Source: JAVKLU01 sp031538895 (GTDB taxonomy: Bacteria > Pseudomonadota > Gammaproteobacteria > Burkholderiales > Burkholderiaceae). Taken from it: a stretch of DNA of 13,770 nucleotides. The DNA lies in the NCBI GenBank assembly GCA_031538895.1, contig JAVKLU010000069.1, positions 1 through 13,770 of the forward strand, read 5' to 3'. Both the position numbers and the translations under genes were made by a program. Numbering within the stretch: the first letter of the stretch is position 1; each line of letters begins with the position of its first letter. The notes beneath the pieces were generated by a model that ran no database searches, had not been told where the DNA came from, and worked only from the letters and a program-made list of their open reading frames with translations. Positions 6,170 to 12,677 of the stretch are shown here, one piece after another.

Positions 6170-7486
6170 ATTATTGAGGAGCTTTACATTAACTATCGTA
6201 ACTTTAGCTACCGCAGCTTTAACTACCGCAACTTTAAAAATTTATGGCACGTCGATCTGCCACTCTTGCATCACGCGCGTGCGGTGCTAAGAAGAATGCA
6301 CCAATTGCAATTAGGGCATATCGCCGCCAGCTTAAGCTTTACTTCGATGCTGGCCTTAATTCCAACCTTTGCGGTGCTGTTCGCCATTTTCACCGCCTTT
6401 CCCGCGTTTGAAACTCTGCGCTCATCACTGGAAGCCTATTTAGTCAAGAACCTGATGCCACCAGCAATTGCACGGCAAATATTGGACTATCTCACCGTTT
6501 TTGCAATCAAAGCCAAAAAAATTTCAGCCTTTGGCGGGGTCACCGTATTGATTGCCGTCATCATGATGTTGGCGACCATCGAGCGCGTCTTTGATCGCAT
6601 CTGGAGCGTCGCGCGTCAGCGGCCTCTGTCACGTCGCTTGGTCATTTACTGGACGCTCATTACTTTAGGCCCCATCCTGTTAGCACTACTGTTCATCAGT
6701 GGTGATTTCATTGCGGACACTTTAGGATTCGCTAACACCAATGCCGCCAATAAATCGGTTTGGATGAGCAGTATCACGAGCATTACCTTGCTGGCTGGAT
6801 TTTTTTCTGCTTTATATTTTCTCGTCCCCAATCGTTTTGTTTTGGTCCATCACGCCTTAATTGGCGGCTTATTCTCGGCTATTTTGGTGGAATTGATGCG
6901 ACGGATATTTTCGTATTACGTCACCCAATCGTCCAGCTATACCATGATTTATGGCGCGTTGGCCGCGATTCCCATTTTGTTAATTTGGCTCGATATTTTT
7001 TGGTTAGTCGTTTTGTTCGGTGCGATTGTCACGGCCTACTTACCAGAACGCGAGTATTTGGCCAAATCCCAAAAAGATGAGCACCATTTATTTTTTGATG
7101 CCACCGATTTACTGACCGAATTGGCACACGCACGCGCACATGCCCCCAGTGCTTTGGTGCGACAAGAACACCTGATCAGCTTGACCCAGCTAAGTCCGCA
7201 TCGCGTCGAATTTATTTTGAAGAAACTGGCCGCCAAAAAATGGGTGAGCTTACATGTATCAGTCGAAAAGAAAAATCGTTTTCAAAGTCGTAATGTGCGA
7301 TCGTGGTCTTTATTGATCAATCCACAAACACTGCGCTTGAGCGAGCTCTATCAAGCCACCGCACCCGTCATGCAATCGCATGTACTGGCCGACAATTTAT
7401 CGCAACAGATTGCTCACGCCTTGTCATTCACCTTAGCAGATTGGGCTCAACAAAAGTATCAATCTCGCGTAATCCATCAATCATAA
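6167..7486 (+). CDS. YihY/UPF0761 family inner-membrane protein
   Basis: Polytopic inner-membrane protein of the YihY family (long mislabelled RNase BN); molecular function unsettled. Numbered from the GTG at 6167 it has 439 residues. About six membrane segments are visible near 58-80, 120-138, 158-178, 200-220, 226-246 and 262-290. Family landmarks include SLSFTSMLALIPTFAVLFAIF (from 56), ERVFDRIW (139-146), YWTLITLGPILLALL and YGALAAIPILLIWLDIFW. A soluble tail (about 300-439), predicted cytoplasmic, looks like a winged-helix-type domain, as in longer betaproteobacterial homologues. The 5' end is odd: the GTG has no spaced Shine-Dalgarno, whereas GAGGAG at 6176-6181 sits 6 nt before an in-frame ATT at 6188. 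The next in-frame ATG (6296) would cut off conserved N-terminal sequence. Residues 9-23 are three pentapeptide repeats. clsB-like gene starts 1 nt after its stop. Confidence 0.9.
   Translation: MIIEELYINYRNFSYRSFNYRNFKNLWHVDLPLLHHARAVLRRMHQLQLGHIAASLSFTSMLALIPTFAVLFAIFTAFPAFETLRSSLEAYLVKNLMPPAIARQILDYLTVFAIKAKKISAFGGVTVLIAVIMMLATIERVFDRIWSVARQRPLSRRLVIYWTLITLGPILLALLFISGDFIADTLGFANTNAANKSVWMSSITSITLLAGFFSALYFLVPNRFVLVHHALIGGLFSAILVELMRRIFSYYVTQSSSYTMIYGALAAIPILLIWLDIFWLVVLFGAIVTAYLPEREYLAKSQKDEHHLFFDATDLLTELAHARAHAPSALVRQEHLISLTQLSPHRVEFILKKLAAKKWVSLHVSVEKKNRFQSRNVRSWSLLINPQTLRLSELYQATAPVMQSHVLADNLSQQIAHALSFTLADWAQQKYQSRVIHQS
6176..6190 (+). promoter_or_regulatory. Strong ribosome binding site pointing to an ATT codon
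   Basis: GAGGAG at 6176-6181 is followed by a 6-nt spacer and ATT at 6188-6190, in frame with yihY. It is one of the best Shine-Dalgarno matches in the window and has ideal spacing to a rare initiation codon (ATT/AUU initiates infC and pcnB in E. coli). If used, the protein would be 432 residues and start directly at the pentapeptide repeats. Confidence 0.45.
6191..6235 (+). repeat. Three tandem 15-nt units encoding NYRNF/SYRSF/NYRNF
   Basis: Units 6191-6205, 6206-6220 and 6221-6235 match closely (unit 3 differs from unit 1 at two positions). They keep the reading frame and encode Asn/Ser-Tyr-Arg-Asn/Ser-Phe three times at the extreme N-terminus of YihY. Substitutions in unit 2 are paired (both Asn to Ser). 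Likely a slippage expansion in a tolerant N-terminal region. Confidence 0.8.
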
Positions 7487-7487
7487 A

Positions 7488-8666
7488 GTGCACTCCGTCA
7501 ATCTGCCCGCCGCCGCTTCAATGGATTTATTAGAACGCGGAGATGCGTTTTTTCCGCGACTGATTAACGCGATTGATAGTGCGCAAGATTCGATTGAATT
7601 AGAAACCTATATTTTTGCTAACGACACCATCGGTCATTTAGTGTTTCAATCTTTGGTGCGCGCACGTTTACGCGGAGTCAAGGTTCGCGTGATTATCGAT
7701 TGGCTAGGCACTGGACATCGTGAATGCCAAAAATGGCATCGCCAATTTGTGGCGCATGATTTGCAACTGCAATCCTTTAATCCTTTTTTTCGACGCGGTT
7801 TAGTTCGCACCCACCGTAAAATTGCCATCATCGATAAGCGCCTAGGATTTGTCGGGGGAATTAATATCAAAGACGACCTCAACGCTGGCAAGGACCGCCC
7901 ACCTTTGACTGCACCGCGTTGGGATTTCGCCGTATGTTTGTACGGACAGGTGGTGCGCACTATTTTATTGAGCTTTGAATCGCAATGGGGATCAATCACA
8001 CCTTTTGAAAAAGGGCGCCGCCAATGGCGCTATTTAAAAGAAGTGATGCGTCAAGGTATTCATAAAGTGCCGGCACAATCTGCACACAATCAGACCCTAT
8101 GCTCTTACATCACGCGCGATAATTTCAAACGACGTAACGCCATTCAACGCGCCTATTTGACGGCAATTCAAAACGCACAAAATTCGATTTTGTTGGTGAC
8201 GCCCTACTTTGCACCGGGGCGCCGTTTCCGTTTAAGTCTGATGAATGCAGCTCAACGCGGAGTTGACGTAAAATTACTAATCGGCGTGGGTGAAATTCAG
8301 TTTCAGGATTGGGTCACGCGTTCTTTATATCCAATACTCATAAAAAGTGGCGTGCGTATCATGGAGTATCAAAAAACACTACTCCACGCCAAAGTGGCGG
8401 TTATTGACGAGAATTGGGTGACTTTAGGTTCATCTAATTGCGATGCGCTGTCGCTTTTTATCAATCAAGAAGCCAACTTAATCATTAAGGAAGTTTCATT
8501 TGCCCGAGCCTTAACCGCCAAAATTAACCTTGCGTTACAAGAAAGTAAGGAGCTCTTACTACAAGATTATTTAGAACGAAACATTATCAAACGCATGTTT
8601 TACCGACTCTCTTACATAATCTACCGCACCGCGATGCGAATCGTCACTCGCGGAGAATATCGATAA
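7488..8666 (+). CDS. clsB: Cardiolipin synthase B-like phospholipase D family protein
   Basis: Phospholipase-D superfamily enzyme that probably makes cardiolipin (ClsB-type) at the inner membrane. 392 residues from the GTG at 7488 (E. coli ClsB 413). Two HKD motifs are intact: HRKIAIID (His109, Lys111, Asp116) followed by GGINI, and HAKVAVID (His300, Lys302, Asp307) followed by GSSN and the FINQEANLI phrase. There are no N-terminal membrane helices, which argues against ClsA. The C-terminus (about 362-392) is basic and amphipathic and may bind membrane. The GTG is 1 nt after the yihY stop, suggesting translational coupling; the alternative ATG at 7521 would drop 11 residues that still resemble the family's N-terminus. 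Neither has a Shine-Dalgarno. Phosphatidylserine synthase-like or nuclease roles in the PLD superfamily are less likely given the length and motif context. Confidence 0.9.
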   Translation: MHSVNLPAAASMDLLERGDAFFPRLINAIDSAQDSIELETYIFANDTIGHLVFQSLVRARLRGVKVRVIIDWLGTGHRECQKWHRQFVAHDLQLQSFNPFFRRGLVRTHRKIAIIDKRLGFVGGINIKDDLNAGKDRPPLTAPRWDFAVCLYGQVVRTILLSFESQWGSITPFEKGRRQWRYLKEVMRQGIHKVPAQSAHNQTLCSYITRDNFKRRNAIQRAYLTAIQNAQNSILLVTPYFAPGRRFRLSLMNAAQRGVDVKLLIGVGEIQFQDWVTRSLYPILIKSGVRIMEYQKTLLHAKVAVIDENWVTLGSSNCDALSLFINQEANLIIKEVSFARALTAKINLALQESKELLLQDYLERNIIKRMFYRLSYIIYRTAMRIVTRGEYR

Positions 8667-8674
8667 ACGATATT
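8656..8674. repeat. Perfect 7-bp-arm palindrome across the clsB stop codon
   Basis: AATATCG (8656-8662) and CGATATT (8668-8674) form a perfect inverted repeat around a 5-nt loop that contains the clsB TAA (8664-8666). No T-run follows, so it is not a terminator. It lies 21-39 nt upstream of the next gene's ATG and could be an operator or an mRNA processing hairpin. Confidence 0.45.
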
Positions 8675-8694
8675 GTGTCAAGCCTCGCATTCTG

Positions 8695-9942
8695 ATGAAA
8701 AATAATTCGATATTTCAGTTACACCGATCTTTCTTGTATCCGATACTAGGTCTCACCGTGATCATCACGATAGTGATCGTGTGTGGTGCGTTTTATACCT
8801 ACGCAGAGAAAAACGTCGATACGGATCCTTTTTTACGTCAGTCCGCAGAAACCATTGCCCAAATTATTAAACAAAATCCCAAGTCCGACTACACCCAGTT
8901 AATTGAGTTGGAGACGCCCTCGACATTTCAATTACAAGTAACCAGCCAATTAGGCGCAGTACTGTACGCCTCCAAAGATTCACCTCCATTACCACTCTTG
9001 ATTGAAACCGGATTTTCTAACCTCAGCATCGGTGCACAAAGAGCGCGCATGTACACATTAGTCACCTCGCCTCAAATCATTATTCAAGTTGCCGCGCCCC
9101 AAACAGAAACCAGTAACCGGATTTTCAAAACCACTTTTTTTGTCTTGATTTTTCTTTGCCTAATCGGATTAGGATGGATCAGCATTCGATTTTTCAGTCA
9201 TAGTGAAAAATTACGCAAAACCCTCGACCATTTACTGGCTTTACGCAAGGGTGCGCAACACATTCCCGATACTGAAGTTGCTCGTTTGCCCACCGAAGTT
9301 CGCTTAATTCTGCGCGAATATCAGACTGAGATTCATTCGCGGGATCGACTCTTAAAACAATTACAAGAAACTTTAAAAAACTTCTTGATCAAACTACGCC
9401 CGATATATGTCGCGCAAACCCATAATTTTGACGATTTGTTTGCGTCCTCTGAGCCTACAAATTGGTCTCAATTTGTCGCCTGGCTCAATTGCATGCATAT
9501 CTGGACTGTTTTAGATGAGCTAAGCCTGCAACCCAATCGGCCAAGCACGCCCATTCAATTAAAGTCAAAACTTCACGCGATCTTTACTGATCAGAGCATT
9601 GTTTTGGACAGCTCTATCGAGGACGACACGATCGATACCCAGTCAGACATACTAGATTTTTTATTGCAACAATTAAAACAATATTTATCCAGCGAACAAC
9701 ACTCAAGTGTGAGCATCCATTTACTGAATCATCAATCTGAAGTCATGTTGGATATCCGATATTCATTGAATACTGCGGCATCCATCGATTTCTGGGAACA
9801 AGAAATTACCCTATTCTCGCGAAAAATCGTTGATAAAGCCGCTGATGCGATTGAAGCACTGATCGCCTATCGCACCGAAAACGATACGGAGTCCTTGCAA
9901 ATTTTATTTCCGCGCCAACCAGCCCAAAGCGAACTGTTATAA
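8695..9942 (+). CDS. Two-pass membrane protein, degenerate sensor-histidine-kinase-like
   Basis: No named family is certain. The 415-residue layout is that of a QseC-like sensor kinase: membrane segment 12-34, extracytoplasmic sensor region about 35-143, membrane segment about 144-167, then a HAMP-like linker. The phrase LPTEVRLILREYQTEIHSRDRLLKQLQE (198-225) resembles the helix leading to the H-box. Where a kinase would have the HELRTPL phosphoacceptor box, this has a TLKNFLIKLRP stretch with no His. The C-terminal part (about 315-407) keeps the spacing and strands of an HATPase domain (DILDFLLQQLKQYL, then VSIHLL, MLDIRYS, ending LQILFP) but has no N-box Asn, DxGxG or GLGL glycines. Inference: a pseudokinase or scaffold/sensor, catalytically dead as a kinase. 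No response regulator is adjacent. The frame is intact with no stops, so it appears maintained. Sampled GC is about 37%. It starts 28 nt after clsB, with no Shine-Dalgarno. Confidence 0.78.
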   Translation: MKNNSIFQLHRSFLYPILGLTVIITIVIVCGAFYTYAEKNVDTDPFLRQSAETIAQIIKQNPKSDYTQLIELETPSTFQLQVTSQLGAVLYASKDSPPLPLLIETGFSNLSIGAQRARMYTLVTSPQIIIQVAAPQTETSNRIFKTTFFVLIFLCLIGLGWISIRFFSHSEKLRKTLDHLLALRKGAQHIPDTEVARLPTEVRLILREYQTEIHSRDRLLKQLQETLKNFLIKLRPIYVAQTHNFDDLFASSEPTNWSQFVAWLNCMHIWTVLDELSLQPNRPSTPIQLKSKLHAIFTDQSIVLDSSIEDDTIDTQSDILDFLLQQLKQYLSSEQHSSVSIHLLNHQSEVMLDIRYSLNTAASIDFWEQEITLFSRKIVDKAADAIEALIAYRTENDTESLQILFPRQPAQSELL

Positions 9943-9970
9943 GGGCCGCTAATTGCTATAAGGACCGCTA
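9938..9970. repeat. Direct repeat of 14 bp, 19-bp period, before hemL
   Basis: TATAAGGGCCGCTA (9938-9951) recurs at 9957-9970 with one change (13/14 identical). The first copy contains the stop codon of the preceding gene. This may be a regulatory direct repeat or a recent tandem duplication in the 90-nt gap ahead of hemL. Confidence 0.5.
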
Positions 9971-10032
9971 CTCACTATGATCGATCAATTTTGAGGTCAT
10001 TTTTCAAACCCACGACATCATTTTTATCTTTT

Positions 10033-11334
10033 ATGAACGCTTCTATCGATCACAATCACACTTTATTTGAACGCGCCCAAAAAACTATCCCCGGTGGCGT
10101 AAATTCTCCGGTACGCGCCTTTGCCAGCGTTGGTGGAACGCCACGCTTCATCAGCCGCGCACAAGGCGCGCGCATGTACGACGCCAACGACAAAGAATAT
10201 ATTGATTACATCGGTTCATGGGGCCCGATGATTTTAGGACACGGTCATCCCACGGTTATCGCAGCGGTCAGCGCGGCTTTGCAATCAGGTTTTAGCTTTG
10301 GCGCACCCACCGAAGCCGAAGTGATCATGGCGGAAACCTTGACGCGATTATTGCCCTCGATGGAACAAGTTCGCCTGGTGTCTTCCGGCACAGAGGCCAC
10401 CATGAGCGCGGTCCGTTTAGCGCGCGGATTTACCGGTCGATCTTTATTGATTAAATTTGAGGGTTGTTATCACGGACATTCTGATTCTCTGCTGGTCAAA
10501 GCAGGCAGTGGCTTGCTCACCTTTGGCCACCCGACTTCTGCAGGCGTGCTAGACGATTTTGCAAAACATTCTTTGGTACTGCCTTACAACGACATTGCCG
10601 CACTGGAGGCGGCATTCAAAGAACACGCCGCGATCATTGCTGGTGTCATCATTGAACCGGTGGCGGGTAATATGAATTTACTGCCTGGTGATCCCGCGTT
10701 TTTGTACACCTTACGCCAACTGTGCACGCAACACGGTGCCTTGTTAATTTTTGATGAAGTCATGTGTGGATTCCGTGTTGGCCTATCAGGAGCCCAAGGC
10801 CATTACGGCATTACGCCAGATATCACCACGCTGGGCAAAGTCATCGGCGGCGGTTTCCCCATGGCGGCCTTTGGTGGTCGACGCGACATCATGCAAACCC
10901 TCGCGCCTGTCGGCGCCGTATACCAAGCGGGAACCTTATCAGGCAATCCTGTTGCCGTGAGTGCAGGATTGGCAACGCTGCAATTGATTCAAGCACCCAA
11001 TTTTTATACCGAACTCACGCAACGCACCCAAAGACTGATTGACGGGTTAAACCGAGCCGCTCAAAAATCAGGCGCCGCATTTTGCGCGCAACATATAGGC
11101 AGCATGTTTGGGATGTATTTTGCAGACGCCATTCCTCAACACTATGCAGACATGCAAAAACACAATCAAACACGATTCAAGCAATTTTTCCACGCGATGC
11201 TAGATCGTGGCATCTACTTCGCGCCCTCCGCATTTGAAGCTGGTTTTATGTCCTCTGCACATACCGTGCAAGATGTTGACGCCACCTGTGCTGCCGCGGC
11301 AGAAATTTTTCAATCTGGTCAATTCTGTGGCTGA
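10033..11334 (+). CDS. hemL: Glutamate-1-semialdehyde 2,1-aminomutase
   Basis: PLP-dependent enzyme converting glutamate-1-semialdehyde to 5-aminolevulinate in the C5 pathway to haem; cytoplasmic dimer in known cases. 433 residues from the ATG at 10033 (E. coli 426). Seen: PGGVNSPVRAF (20-30), DYIGSWGPMILGH (58-70), the PLP phosphate-binding SSGTEATMSA (117-126), YHGHSDSLLVKAGSG (146-160), FDEVMCGFRVG with the pyridine-nitrogen Asp241 (240-250), and TTLGKVIGGGFPMAAFGG with Schiff-base Lys269. An in-frame TTG at 9991 would add 14 residues unlike the family, so it is not chosen. No Shine-Dalgarno is seen at either. The end overlaps the start of dprA by 8 nt. All catalytic landmarks are present, so it should be active. 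Confidence 0.97.
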   Translation: MNASIDHNHTLFERAQKTIPGGVNSPVRAFASVGGTPRFISRAQGARMYDANDKEYIDYIGSWGPMILGHGHPTVIAAVSAALQSGFSFGAPTEAEVIMAETLTRLLPSMEQVRLVSSGTEATMSAVRLARGFTGRSLLIKFEGCYHGHSDSLLVKAGSGLLTFGHPTSAGVLDDFAKHSLVLPYNDIAALEAAFKEHAAIIAGVIIEPVAGNMNLLPGDPAFLYTLRQLCTQHGALLIFDEVMCGFRVGLSGAQGHYGITPDITTLGKVIGGGFPMAAFGGRRDIMQTLAPVGAVYQAGTLSGNPVAVSAGLATLQLIQAPNFYTELTQRTQRLIDGLNRAAQKSGAAFCAQHIGSMFGMYFADAIPQHYADMQKHNQTRFKQFFHAMLDRGIYFAPSAFEAGFMSSAHTVQDVDATCAAAAEIFQSGQFCG

Positions 11335-12493
11335 GGATCGTACCGAAGAATACGCCGCGTGGCTGCGGCTGGTTTTTTTTTCAGGCCTTTCGCGCACTCA
11401 ATGTCGTCGGGTTCTAAGTAGCGTCACACTGCCGCAAGAGATTTTTTCAGCCAGCCACAACCAACTGAGAAAAAATTTAGAACCGGCGCAAATTAGCGCC
11501 CTCAAACGACTGGACGAGCGTGCGCAAGAGGCTATCGATAAAGCACTTGCGTGGACAAAACAAGAACAGCACGAACTAATCACCCTAGCCGACCCGCACT
11601 ATCCACAAGCCTTACTCGAGTTATCCGATCCGCCCTTGGTTCTTTTTGCCCTGGGCCACATCGCCGCACTCAATCGTTCATCCATTGCGATTGTCGGCAG
11701 TCGTCATGCCACCGCGCAAGGCGTTCGAGATACTGAAGATTTAGCGCGCGCACTTGCACAAGCTGGGCAAATTGTGGTGTCTGGATTAGCCGAAGGAATT
11801 GATGCGGCAGCACATCGCGGCGCACTAAGCAGTAAATTATCCGTCAGTACCATCGCCGTGATTGGAACCGGAATTGATTTGGTCTACCCCGCGCGTCATC
11901 GCGCACTCGCGCACGAAATTGCGCAGAACGGCTTAATCCTGTCTGAATTTATGTTAGGTAGTCGTGCTGTGGCCTACCATTTTCCGCAACGTAATCGAAT
12001 TATTTCCGGACTGGCGCGCGGCGTCGTTGTCATGGAAGCTGCGGTGAAATCGGGTTCCTTAATCACCGCCCGTTTAGCCGCAGAACAAGGGCGCGATGTT
12101 TTTGCCGTTCCTGGGTCGATTCACTCGCCTCTGGCGCGCGGCTGCCATGCCTTGATTCGCCAGGGTGCTAAGTTAGTCGAAACGGCACAAGATGTTTTAG
12201 AAGAACTCCAACTCGTTTCGCTGAGTCCGCCAAGTTCAATGAATCCGATGAATCATAAAACTGAAGAGACTCAGTCGCCAACGGCAGAGTTAAGGCTTGA
12301 ATCGGATTTACAAGCTGTACTTGAAACAATTCCCACTCCTTTAAGCAAAATTGGTTTTGCACCATTCAACTTTGAAGACGCGTTAATGCAAACCAATTTA
12401 GACGTGGCCCAATTGAACGCTCAACTCTTGGATTGGGAATTAGGCGGCGCGATACAACGTTTAAACGGCGGAATGTATCAACGCATCCGTTAG
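11327..12493 (+). CDS. dprA: DNA-processing protein DprA (transformation RecA loader)
   Basis: Binds incoming single-stranded DNA and loads RecA during natural transformation; cytoplasmic. With the GTG at 11327 it has 388 residues, normal for the family, and begins VAEDRTEEYAAWLRL, which fits betaproteobacterial starts. An in-frame ATG at 11207 would sit 128 nt inside hemL and add 40 residues of out-of-frame hemL translation, so I reject it. Order: N-terminal helical (SAM-like) region to about 100; Rossmann-like DprA core with AIVGSRHATAQG (121-132), SGLAEGIDAAAHRGAL (152-167), GTGIDLVYPARH (180-191), FPQRNRIISGLARGVVVMEA (219-238), SGSLITARLAAEQGRDVFAVPG (242-263); acidic/polar linker about 300-322; C-terminal winged helix about 325-388. 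The 8-nt overlap with hemL implies translational coupling, since no Shine-Dalgarno is visible. It is the last gene before the bidirectional terminator. Confidence 0.95.
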   Translation: MAEDRTEEYAAWLRLVFFSGLSRTQCRRVLSSVTLPQEIFSASHNQLRKNLEPAQISALKRLDERAQEAIDKALAWTKQEQHELITLADPHYPQALLELSDPPLVLFALGHIAALNRSSIAIVGSRHATAQGVRDTEDLARALAQAGQIVVSGLAEGIDAAAHRGALSSKLSVSTIAVIGTGIDLVYPARHRALAHEIAQNGLILSEFMLGSRAVAYHFPQRNRIISGLARGVVVMEAAVKSGSLITARLAAEQGRDVFAVPGSIHSPLARGCHALIRQGAKLVETAQDVLEELQLVSLSPPSSMNPMNHKTEETQSPTAELRLESDLQAVLETIPTPLSKIGFAPFNFEDALMQTNLDVAQLNAQLLDWELGGAIQRLNGGMYQRIR

Positions 12494-12621
12494 TTCCCTT
12501 AGTTCCCTTAGATACGGGAAAGCAATTAAATTCAAAAATACGGCTTTTGCCAAAAATATTTTCCTCAATCATATTGAGATTGATTAAATATCCACCTGTT
12601 TAACCAAAGTCTAAGTCATAA

Positions 12622-12649
12622 AAAAAGGCGGTGTAAACACCGCCTTTTT
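12622..12649. terminator. Bidirectional intrinsic terminator between dprA and potF
   Basis: A perfect 12-bp inverted repeat: AAAAAGGCGGTG (12622-12633), loop TAAA, CACCGCCTTTTT (12638-12649). GC-rich stem with a T-run on both strands, placed between converging genes. The rest of the 184-nt gap (12494-12677) holds two copies of TTCCCTTAG directly after dprA and a small CTCAAT/ATTGAG hairpin (12564-12578), neither of obvious function. Confidence 0.93.
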
Positions 12650-12677
12650 AAGAGCTACTGATTGACGACTGATTCAA

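Noticed and set aside
8755..8785. Palindromic GATC/CACGAT-rich stretch
   Set aside because: Lies within codons for a hydrophobic membrane helix (Val/Ile runs), which explains the local symmetry.
9991..10032. TTG at 9991 as the hemL start
   Set aside because: The extra 14 residues do not resemble HemL N-termini, there is no Shine-Dalgarno, and an ATG is available at the expected place.
11207..11326. ATG at 11207 as the dprA start
   Set aside because: It would add 40 residues that are only the shifted frame of hemL; the family N-terminus fits the GTG at 11327.
12564..12578. CTCAAT/ATTGAG hairpin after dprA as a terminator
   Set aside because: A/T-rich 6-bp stem with no T-run. The strong terminator lies 44 nt further on.
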